Assembly: GCA_934555895.1 (NCBI GenBank)
Contig: CAKTFH010000024.1
Coordinates: forward strand, 1-34,396
Source of the DNA: an uncultured Muribaculaceae bacterium
Lineage (GTDB): Bacteria; Bacteroidota; Bacteroidia; Bacteroidales; Muribaculaceae
Reading direction: 5' to 3'
Length of the DNA: 34,396 bases
Shown here: one piece after another, positions 16,973-23,567 of the stretch
Layout of the letters: every line of letters starts with the position of its first letter
Position numbering within the stretch: the first letter of the stretch is position 1
Program-made: the position numbers and the translations under genes
Notes under the pieces: model-generated
Seen by the model: only the letters and a program-made list of their open reading frames with translations
What the model was told of the DNA's origin: nothing
The model's database searches: none

Positions 16973-17863
16973 ATGGAATATATCTCAGTGAAGGAATGGG
17001 CGCAAAGCCATGGGGTGTCTGAGCGTACAGCCCGTAATTATTGCACACTTGGAAAAATAGAAGGCGCGCTACTTGTAGGAAAGACTTGGAGCATTCCATC
17101 CGACGCCGATTTGCCAAAACGCAGAAAAGCATCGCGGCTATCACCTCTGCTCACAGCCTTAAAAGAGCAAAAAACCTCCAAGACAAAGGGTGGCATATAT
17201 CATCGTGTACAGATAGACCTCACCTACAATTCCAACCACATAGAGGGCAGCCGTCTGACACATGACCAGACACGCTATATATTCGAGACCAACACCCTCG
17301 GCATTGCCGACGAGGCCGTGAATGTCGACGATATCATCGAAACAACAAACCATTTCCGTGCCATCGACTATATCATCGATAAAGCAGACGGAAAACTCAC
17401 CGAGGCTTACATCAAGCACCTTCATTTTCTTCTCAAGTCGGGAACATCTGACGAACGCAAGAGCTGGTTCAGAGTCGGCGATTATAAAAAACTCCCCAAT
17501 GAGGTAGGCGGGATTGACACTGTGGAGCCGGAAAACGTACATAAAGAACTAAAGCATCTTTTAAAGGAATACAATTCTAAAGACCACATCTCTTTTGAAG
17601 ACATAATAGATTTCCACCACCGGTTTGAATCCATACATCCTTTTCAGGATGGCAACGGCCGTGTAGGACGACTGATAATGTTTCGCGAGTGTCTGCGTTT
17701 AGGTTATGTGCCGTTCATCATAACCGATGAGTTGAAAATGTTCTATTACAACGGACTCCGTAACTGGCCGCGCATCAAGGGATATCTTATGGATACCTGC
17801 CTCACCGCCCAAGACTATTTCAAATACCTGCTCAATAAATTCAGAATCAGATATACCGATTGA
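16973..17863 (+). CDS. Fic family protein with N-terminal DNA-binding domain
   Basis: A 296-aa enzyme from ATG 16973; the open frame reaches 16925, but the longer start lies inside the promoter. Residues about 5-29 (VKEWAQSHGVSERTARNYC) look like an excisionase/MerR-type helix-turn-helix. The inhibitory helix motif SNHIEG (87-92) fits the [S/T]xxxE[G/N] consensus of self-inhibited Fic proteins. The catalytic loop HPFQDGNGRVGR (222-233) is intact, so AMP transfer to a protein hydroxyl is the likely activity; the target is unknown. The operator palindrome upstream suggests autoregulation. The gene follows the STAND-like gene by 138 bp on the same strand but has its own promoter. No separate antitoxin gene is present, in line with a built-in inhibitor. 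Confidence 0.9.
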   Translation: MEYISVKEWAQSHGVSERTARNYCTLGKIEGALLVGKTWSIPSDADLPKRRKASRLSPLLTALKEQKTSKTKGGIYHRVQIDLTYNSNHIEGSRLTHDQTRYIFETNTLGIADEAVNVDDIIETTNHFRAIDYIIDKADGKLTEAYIKHLHFLLKSGTSDERKSWFRVGDYKKLPNEVGGIDTVEPENVHKELKHLLKEYNSKDHISFEDIIDFHHRFESIHPFQDGNGRVGRLIMFRECLRLGYVPFIITDELKMFYYNGLRNWPRIKGYLMDTCLTAQDYFKYLLNKFRIRYTD

Positions 17864-17913
17864 TTTTACCCGATGCACAGCAGGAGATCAGGATTTCGGC
17901 GGGGAAGAATTTT

Positions 17914-17944
17914 TTGGGAATTACGGAAATAATGCATACCTTTG
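17914..17944 (+). promoter_or_regulatory. Promoter of the greA-HIT-glycosyltransferase operon
   Basis: TTG (17914-17916), 20 nt, TACCTTTG (17937-17944): full consensus. The start near 17951 leaves a long leader of about 210 nt before greA. Confidence 0.78.
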
Positions 17945-17950
17945 CCGTTG

Positions 17951-18160
17951 ACAAAAGAAACATGTTGGAGCAAAGATGACTTAGAGTCTCCCCTGAAAGC
18001 AAATGCCGGGGAGGCGCTAACTTTTTTGTTACACCTGCTAAATCTTTTGCCATCGGCAAGCATCGGCTCCCATGCTGAATTTCAGCATCGTCAGCCGGGA
18101 AAGGCGCCCGCTGCTTACGGGCATAAAATAAATGTAAAATCTAATAAAAACATTGAACAT
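17951..18160 (+). promoter_or_regulatory. Long structured leader of greA
   Basis: The leader contains several hairpins in a row: GTCTCCCC/GGGGAGGC (17986-18015) followed by a T6 run at 18022-18027, TTGCC/GGCAA near 18047-18059, a compound stem CGGCT...AGCCG (18064-18097) enclosing ATGCTG/CAGCAT, and GCCCG/CGGGC (18106-18122). The first could act as an attenuator. The array looks like a cis-regulatory RNA or a short RNA released upstream of greA. I do not recognise a known riboswitch class. The greA reading frame happens to stay open through the leader, but the encoded residues are not GreA-like. Confidence 0.5.
17986..18027 (+). terminator. Possible attenuator in the greA leader
   Basis: An 8-bp stem (17986-17993 with 18008-18015, one G-T pair) around a 14-nt loop. 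The T6 run starts 7 nt after the stem, further than in a standard terminator, so activity is uncertain. Confidence 0.4.
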
Positions 18161-18631
18161 ATGGCACTTACTTACATGACCAAGGAAGGCTACAAGAAAA
18201 AAATGGAAGAAATAGCCTTTCTCGAAAGCGTGGAACGCCCCCGTGTGTCGGCTGCCATAGCCGAAGCACGCGACAAAGGCGACCTCTCTGAGAACTCTGA
18301 ATACGACGCTGCCAAGGAAGCACAGGGCATGCTCGAAATGAAGATAGCCAAGCTCAAAGACCTCGTGGCGAACGCCCGAATCATCGACGAGAGCAAACTC
18401 AACACTGAGGAGGTGAACATTCTCTCCCGCGTGAAAATCAAAAACACCGCCAACGGCATGAGCGTGGAATATACCATCGTGGCCGACTCCGAGGCCAACA
18501 TGCGCGACAAGAAGATAGGCGCCTCCACCCCCATCGCCAAGGGCCTGCTAGGCCACAAAGTGGGCGATATCGTAGAGATCAAGGTGCCCGCCGGCCTGAT
18601 GAAATTTGAAATAGAATCAATATCCATCTGA
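18161..18631 (+). CDS. greA: Transcription elongation factor GreA
   Basis: Rescues backtracked RNA polymerase by stimulating transcript cleavage. The 156-aa length from ATG 18161 is standard; the upstream in-frame extension to 17942 is leader. The N-terminal coiled coil carries the acidic tip in ARDKGDLSENSEYDAAKEAQ, with the catalytic acidic residues in GDLSENSEY. The C-terminal FKBP-like domain includes PIAKGLLGHKVGDIVEIKVP. First gene of a six-gene run; the HIT gene starts 26 nt downstream. Confidence 0.97.
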   Translation: MALTYMTKEGYKKKMEEIAFLESVERPRVSAAIAEARDKGDLSENSEYDAAKEAQGMLEMKIAKLKDLVANARIIDESKLNTEEVNILSRVKIKNTANGMSVEYTIVADSEANMRDKKIGASTPIAKGLLGHKVGDIVEIKVPAGLMKFEIESISI

Positions 18632-18657
18632 TTCACCTACAAAAGCATATCCGCACC

Positions 18658-19053
18658 ATGGCATCGATATTCTCACGCATCGCCGCAGGCGAAATCCCAT
18701 CATGGAAGGTGGCCGAAGACGCCGACCACTTCGCATTTCTCGACATCAACCCCGTGCATCCCGGCCATGTGCTGGTGATACCCAAAAAAGAGACCGACTA
18801 CATCTTCGACCTCAGCGACGAAGAACTCGCCTCTCTGATGCTCTTCGCCAAACGTGTGGCCAAGGCCATCAAGAAGGCAATCCCCTGCAAGAAGGTGGGC
18901 ATCACCGTAATAGGTCTCGATGTGCCCCACACCCACGTGCACCTCGTGCCCATGAACACCGGCGCCGACATGAATTTCTGCGCCGAGAAGCTCACCCTGC
19001 CCGACCAGGAGATGAAGAGCATCGCCGAAAGCATTGCAGCACAGTTTGAATAA
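18658..19053 (+). CDS. HIT family nucleotide-binding hydrolase
   Basis: A 131-aa Hint/HinT-like protein. The histidine triad HTHVHLVP near residue 91 is intact, and the N-terminal SIFSRIAAGEIPSWKV is typical of the family. It likely hydrolyses adenosine phosphoramidates or aminoacyl-adenylates; the true substrate is unknown. The order greA-HIT recurs in Bacteroidales as far as I recall. Located 26 nt after greA and 18 nt before the lipoprotein gene. Confidence 0.94.
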   Translation: MASIFSRIAAGEIPSWKVAEDADHFAFLDINPVHPGHVLVIPKKETDYIFDLSDEELASLMLFAKRVAKAIKKAIPCKKVGITVIGLDVPHTHVHLVPMNTGADMNFCAEKLTLPDQEMKSIAESIAAQFE

Positions 19054-19071
19054 CAAACAAATATCCAAGCG

Positions 19072-20166
19072 ATGAGACACATCACATCAGGCATTGCCGC
19101 CACTCTTGCTGTGCTCGGCATGGCATCATGCTCCCAGGCCAAATGGAAGGCCGAAGGCACCGTGGCCGGAGGCGAGGGACGCACCCTCGTACTCGAGGCG
19201 CCCAACAGCTTCGGGCAGTGGTATCCGCTCGACACTATCGAGACCGACTCGAAGGGGCGCTTCAAGGTAAGCCAGGAACCGTCGGGGCATCCCGAAGTGT
19301 TCCGCCTCACCATGGGCAAGGAGTCGCTGTATTTTCCCGTCGACTCGGTGGAGACCGTGACCATCACCGCCGACGCTTCGCATTTCGGAAGCATCTACAC
19401 CCTCACCGGCTCTGAATCGGCCGAGAAGATGCAGCAGGTGAACGAACTGATACACAAGGTGACATCCACCCAGGGCGAACAGGCGGTGGCCTATGACCCC
19501 GAGCTGAAACGCGCCCTAACCGAGGCCATCATGCGCGACCCCGCCGGCATCGTGGCCTACTACACCATCTTCCGCCGCGTGGGCGACACTCCCCTGTTCG
19601 ACCTCTCCGACAAGACCAATGTGCGCCTGATGGGTGCAGTGGCTAACGCATTCGCCACCAAGCGTCCTGCCGACCCCCGCACCAAGTTTCTCAAAGACCT
19701 GTTCATATCCTCGCGCAAGGCACTCGGAGCCGTGAGACCCGACACCATTGCCGCTGTCGAAATCACCCTCCCCGAAATAGAGTTGCTCGATGTGGCAGGC
19801 AAAAAACGCAGCCTTACCGCCGAAGCCTCGAAAGGCAAAGTGATGGTGCTCAACTTCACCGCCTATGCAGCCGAGGGCTCGCCTGCGCTTAACCTCGAGC
19901 TTGCCAAAATCTACGAGGCCAACCGTGCGAAAGGTCTGGAAATATATCAGGTTTCTGTCGACAACGACGAGTTTCAGTGGCGCCAGGCCGCCGAGAACCT
20001 CCCCTGGATAGCAGTGTTCAACTCGCCCAAGGACGGTGCCTCGAATCTGCTGCGCTACAACGTGACCAACCTCCCCGCCACCTTCATCATCAACCGCAAC
20101 GGCGACCTGGCCGAGAGAGTCGACGACCCCACACGCATAGCATCAGCCGTGGCCCGGTATCTCTGA
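19072..20166 (+). CDS. Thioredoxin-fold lipoprotein lacking the CXXC motif
   Basis: A 364-aa envelope protein. The signal peptide ends in GMASC, so Cys20 is the lipid anchor. Residues about 25-110 resemble DUF4369 (GTVAGGEGRTLVLEAPNSFG...YPLDTIETDSKGRFK). A helical middle follows. From about 230 there is a TlpA/ResA-like thioredoxin fold with KVMVLNFTAY and the cis-proline loop LPATFIINRNGDL. Where thiol oxidoreductases have WCxxC, this protein reads TAYAAEGSPAL, and Cys20 is its only cysteine. It therefore cannot do disulfide chemistry and is probably a binding or structural relative. One nucleotide separates its stop from the glycosyltransferase start. Confidence 0.85.
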   Translation: MRHITSGIAATLAVLGMASCSQAKWKAEGTVAGGEGRTLVLEAPNSFGQWYPLDTIETDSKGRFKVSQEPSGHPEVFRLTMGKESLYFPVDSVETVTITADASHFGSIYTLTGSESAEKMQQVNELIHKVTSTQGEQAVAYDPELKRALTEAIMRDPAGIVAYYTIFRRVGDTPLFDLSDKTNVRLMGAVANAFATKRPADPRTKFLKDLFISSRKALGAVRPDTIAAVEITLPEIELLDVAGKKRSLTAEASKGKVMVLNFTAYAAEGSPALNLELAKIYEANRAKGLEIYQVSVDNDEFQWRQAAENLPWIAVFNSPKDGASNLLRYNVTNLPATFIINRNGDLAERVDDPTRIASAVARYL

Positions 20167-20167
20167 C

Positions 20168-21298
20168 ATGAAGATTCTCCTGCTCGGCGACGCAAGCAAC
20201 TATCACCGCACTCTTGCCACAGGCCTCCGTAGCCTGGGGCATGAGGTGACGGTGGCCTCCGACGGCACCATGTGGATGCGCACCGAGCGCGACATCGACA
20301 TAGCGCGGCCGATATGGCTTCCCGGCAAACTTGCCGGAGCGGCCCTCTATATGCGAATGCTCGAGCTTACCCGGCGCGGAGGAGCGCTCACCGGCTATGA
20401 TGTGGTGAGCATCCACAATCCGGTTTTCACCCGCCTCAAGCCGCACAGGGTAAGGGATATTTTCGACAGGGTGAAAGCCCGCAACGGCTCAGTGTTTCTC
20501 ACGGCATTAGGCACCGACACCCCATATGTGGAGATGTGCACCTCGCCCGACTGCCCCCTGCGCTACTCGGAATATCGCATCGGCACTCAGCCCGCGCCAT
20601 TCACACTCGCCAATCCCGCCGACGAGCAGGCATGGCTCACCGAACCGCTCACCTCGCTCTGCCGCTACATCTACGACAATGTGCTCGGAGCCGTCACTGC
20701 GCTCTATGAGTATCAGCTTTCGGCCCTTAGGTGGCTTGGCCCCGACAGGGTGGCCTACGGCGGCATCCCCATCGACTTTTCGCAGGCATCGCCGGTGGAG
20801 CTGCCTCAGAAGCCTGAAAAGGTACGTCTGTTTTTAGGGCGCCACAAAGAGCGCCTCGCCCTCAAGGGCACCGACCGTCTTGAGGAGGCCGCACTCGCCG
20901 CCATCCGCCGTCATCCCGGCAAAGGCGAGCTGATAGTGGTGGAAAACCGCCCGTTCGCCGAATACATGCAGCTGCTGCGCTCTGCACATGTGGTAATCGA
21001 CCAGGCCTACAGCTACACCCCGGCCACGAATGCCCTGCTCGCCATGGCCAACGGCCAGTGTGCCGTGAGCGGCGCCGAAGACGAGTATTACCGCTTCATA
21101 GGCGAACACGATTGCAGACCCATCTATAACTCCCCCATTACCGTAGAAGAGATGACGGAACTCTTCAGCGAGATACTCACCACACCGCCCGGCGAACTGC
21201 GCGAGCGGGGAGCCCAAAGCCGCATCTTCGCCCGCAGGCACAACGACGCCGTAACCGTAGCGCGTCGATTCACCGATTTCTGGCAGTCGAAAATGTAA
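20168..21298 (+). CDS. Glycosyltransferase, GT-B fold (GT4-like)
   Basis: A 376-aa cytosolic enzyme. It opens with a Rossmann strand and loop MKILLLGDASNYHRTLATGLRSLGHEV, typical of GT4-like transferases, and the second half contains VRLFLGRHKERLALKGTDRLEEAA and the C-terminal sugar-nucleotide region DQAYSYTPATNALLAMANGQCAV. Donor and acceptor are not predictable. It may act in lipopolysaccharide, capsule or glycoprotein synthesis with the next two genes. The start lies one base after the stop of the lipoprotein gene. Confidence 0.82.
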   Translation: MKILLLGDASNYHRTLATGLRSLGHEVTVASDGTMWMRTERDIDIARPIWLPGKLAGAALYMRMLELTRRGGALTGYDVVSIHNPVFTRLKPHRVRDIFDRVKARNGSVFLTALGTDTPYVEMCTSPDCPLRYSEYRIGTQPAPFTLANPADEQAWLTEPLTSLCRYIYDNVLGAVTALYEYQLSALRWLGPDRVAYGGIPIDFSQASPVELPQKPEKVRLFLGRHKERLALKGTDRLEEAALAAIRRHPGKGELIVVENRPFAEYMQLLRSAHVVIDQAYSYTPATNALLAMANGQCAVSGAEDEYYRFIGEHDCRPIYNSPITVEEMTELFSEILTTPPGELRERGAQSRIFARRHNDAVTVARRFTDFWQSKM

Positions 21299-21349
21299 CA
21301 TTCTGCCACATTCCCCTTTCCCATCACAACACCTCCAATCGAAACCGCC

Positions 21350-22174
21350 ATGACAACACCCAGATTAAGTGTCACAATTTCTACCTTCGGCCTTGATGGA
21401 ATACGCAAAGTAGTGGAAATGCGTCTGCCTCAGGTGCGCGGAGTGGAGTATGTGGTGTCATGGCAACAGTATGAAGGCCCCATCCCCCGCCCGTTGCTCA
21501 AGCGACATGATGTGACAGTGGTGCGCACACCGTCGATAGGTCTGAGCGAAAACCGAAACAACGCCATCATCTTTGCCCGAGGAGAGATAATACTCCTGGC
21601 CGACGACGACCTCCGCTACACTCCCGAGCAGCTCAACGCCGTAATCGATACTTTCGATGCCAATCCGAAGGTCGACATTGCGTCGTTTCGCTTCAGCACC
21701 CCACTCTACAAGACATATCCGAGTGAACCCACACCCTTCGGCAAACTTCCCAAAGGTTTCACGCCCGCCAGCGTGGAAATCGCTTTCCGCAGGGAGGTCA
21801 CCGAAGAACCAGACGGACTGAAATTCAACCCTCTTATGGGTCTTGGAGCGCCATATCTGCGTTGTGGAGAGGAAGACCTTTTCCTCATGCAGGCCACAAC
21901 CCGCGGCTATAACGGCAAGTATTTCCCCATCACCATCACCACCCACACCGGGGTCTCCACCGGTGAGCGCAAAATCACAGACCGGGGCACTCTCCGCGGC
22001 CATGGCGCATGTATAGCCCTGCGCAGGCGATGGATATGGCCTGTAGCTGTCATCATCAACGCCATGCGGGTAAGCCGAGCGGGGCGTACCGGATTTCTCA
22101 CGGCACTCACAGGTATGGCACAGGGGGCCATCTATGCCATGCGCAACCGCAAACATCTCATACCGGAGCTATGA
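21350..22174 (+). CDS. Glycosyltransferase family 2, first copy
   Basis: A 274-aa GT-A fold enzyme. The nucleotide-binding start is LSVTISTFGLDGIRKV, then SIGLSENRNNAIIFARGEIILLADDDLRY with the metal-binding DDD motif, and GEEDLFLMQA as the likely catalytic acidic motif. The C-terminal part is basic and hydrophobic. It resembles small GT2 enzymes that add sugars to surface glycans. It follows the GT4-like gene by 51 nt and overlaps the next gene by four bases (ATGA). Confidence 0.85.
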   Translation: MTTPRLSVTISTFGLDGIRKVVEMRLPQVRGVEYVVSWQQYEGPIPRPLLKRHDVTVVRTPSIGLSENRNNAIIFARGEIILLADDDLRYTPEQLNAVIDTFDANPKVDIASFRFSTPLYKTYPSEPTPFGKLPKGFTPASVEIAFRREVTEEPDGLKFNPLMGLGAPYLRCGEEDLFLMQATTRGYNGKYFPITITTHTGVSTGERKITDRGTLRGHGACIALRRRWIWPVAVIINAMRVSRAGRTGFLTALTGMAQGAIYAMRNRKHLIPEL

Positions 22175-23094
22175 AGCCGCTAATTACAATAGTTATTCCG
22201 GTACACAACCGCGCCGAAATCGCGGAGCGCACCCTGCGGAGCGTAGAAGCACAGACCCTAAGACCGTTGCGAGTGATTCTCGTCGACAACAACTCCACCG
22301 ATTCCACCCCCTCCGTGCTCGCCCGATGGAAAGAGAGAGTCCAGCAACCCGATTTCATCGTAGATATATTTCTTGAAACCACTCCCGGAGCCGCCGCGGC
22401 ACGAAACCGCGGCCTGAGGGAGGTGGAAAGCAAGTATACCATGTTTTTCGACAGCGACGACACCATGGAACCACATCATGTCGAAAAGGCGTTAAAAGGC
22501 TTCTCACATCCATCACACCCTGATGTGGTAGGATGGGACATCTGCGAACTCACGCCATCCGGTAAGCTACGCACAAGACGCTTTTCGGCACACGATGCGC
22601 TATGGCACTGCATAATGCACGGCTCCATGGCCACACAGCGCTATGCCGCCCGCACATCCCTTTTCCGGGAGGCGGGAGGATGGAATGAGCGGATGCGTGG
22701 CTGGGATGACATTGAACTCGGAGCACGCATCCTCGCATTATGCCCGCGCATACTCAAACAACACGGCGACTCCGGCCGCGTGACAGTGCGGTTCACCGAG
22801 CAATCGATTACCGGCACATCTTTCGCACAGAGCGCCGGTCAGTGGGAAGCTGCCCTCGATGCCATAGAAACTACTGTCAGGACACCGCGACATAAAAGTT
22901 GGATACGCCTGCGCCGCAGCCACCTCGCCGGCCTCTATGTTGCCGAGGGGCGCCATGATTTTGCCGAACAGTTGATGGCAAACAGTCTCCATTCCGAACC
23001 GTCAGCTATCCGCCGCGTCACCATGAGGGTCTGCGCCGCACTTACCTCGCACCATGTCCCGGGCGCCATGCGACTTCTGCGGCCATTCTTTTAA
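22171..23094 (+). CDS. Glycosyltransferase family 2, second copy
   Basis: A 307-aa GT2 enzyme. The canonical N-terminus is MKPLITIVIPVHNRAEIAERTLRSV, with VDNNSTDST, the GAAAARNRGL helix and the DxD motif FFDSDDTME; RGWDDIELGARIL holds the second acidic motif. The open frame extends back to 22009, but the family start is ATG 22171, which overlaps the previous stop in ATGA. Last gene of the greA operon; no clear terminator follows. Acceptor unknown. Confidence 0.9.
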   Translation: MKPLITIVIPVHNRAEIAERTLRSVEAQTLRPLRVILVDNNSTDSTPSVLARWKERVQQPDFIVDIFLETTPGAAAARNRGLREVESKYTMFFDSDDTMEPHHVEKALKGFSHPSHPDVVGWDICELTPSGKLRTRRFSAHDALWHCIMHGSMATQRYAARTSLFREAGGWNERMRGWDDIELGARILALCPRILKQHGDSGRVTVRFTEQSITGTSFAQSAGQWEAALDAIETTVRTPRHKSWIRLRRSHLAGLYVAEGRHDFAEQLMANSLHSEPSAIRRVTMRVCAALTSHHVPGAMRLLRPFF

Positions 23095-23307
23095 TTCGCT
23101 ATATTTCTGCAAATTGCCAATAAACACCTCATAAATGTTAACAGATATTAACGAGGCTATTTTGCACTATATCAAGTGCGGCATTTCAACAATGGCATTT
23201 TGCCACAAAAGCACTTATTTAGCACGCAAAATGCTCGACAAAATCATATTTCACCAACAAACAATGCAAATTTTAGTTAAATCAACGCGCTTTTCTATCG
23301 AAAATGC

Positions 23308-23338
23308 TTGCGCAACATACGGCAACCCCTTACCTTTG
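23308..23338 (+). promoter_or_regulatory. Promoter of the small RNA unit
   Basis: TTG (23308-23310), 20 nt, TACCTTTG (23331-23338): full consensus with optimal spacing. The start is expected near 23345. Confidence 0.78.
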
Positions 23339-23344
23339 CAACGT

Positions 23345-23413
23345 GTTTTTCATGGTATTAGATTTAAGGTTAACTAAGATTGGTTTGTCGGGAGACAAAT
23401 CAATTCTTTTTTT
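23345..23413 (+). ncRNA. Candidate small RNA of about 70 nt
   Basis: A full-consensus promoter is followed about 35 nt after the predicted start by a textbook intrinsic terminator, with no open frame worth translating between them. The 5' part (containing GGTATTAGATTTAAGGTTAAC) is single-stranded and resembles, from memory and unverified, short conserved leaders or small RNAs upstream of other Bacteroidales genes. It may be an independent RNA or a premature-termination leader for the TIR gene 155 bp further on. Confidence 0.6.
23378..23413 (+). terminator. Terminator of the small RNA unit
   Basis: GATTGGTTTGTC (23378-23389) pairs with GACAAATCAATT (23394-23405) in 12 bp including two G-T pairs, with tetraloop GGGA, then C and T7. 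Confidence 0.88.
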
Positions 23414-23499
23414 ATACCTATCCGAAAGCGATGCAAGAGCTTTTTTAACTTAAAAGCGTTATAGCAGCCATATATATGGCGACAGAACGGATTTTTTAT

Positions 23500-23507
23500 T
23501 ACCTTTG
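23500..23507 (+). promoter_or_regulatory. Promoter element of the TIR-Sel1 gene
   Basis: TACCTTTG matches the -7 consensus exactly; no TTG stands at the right distance. A start near 23514 would give a leader of about 54 nt. Confidence 0.5.
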
Positions 23508-23567
23508 CTAAAGACTACTATCACATAACCTTAAATCACAGAAATCACATTTTTCCGGACTCTCTTT

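Larger units (their letters stand above)
23095..23567. other. AT-rich gene-free region upstream of the TIR gene
   Basis: No protein gene is supported in these 473 bp. The right half holds a promoter-terminator small RNA unit (23308-23413) and the TIR-gene promoter element (23500-23507). The left half (23095-23300) is AT-rich with a GTTAAC-agat-ATTAAC near-repeat around 23137-23152 and no clear signal. Confidence 0.6.

Noticed and set aside
17942..18160. 73-residue N-terminal extension of GreA
   Set aside because: It starts inside the -7 element of the promoter and covers hairpins; GreA homologues start at the ATG at 18161.
22009..22170. Longer N-terminus for the second GT2 enzyme
   Set aside because: The extra 54 residues lie inside the previous gene in another frame and are unlike GT2; ATG 22171 overlaps the stop in ATGA.
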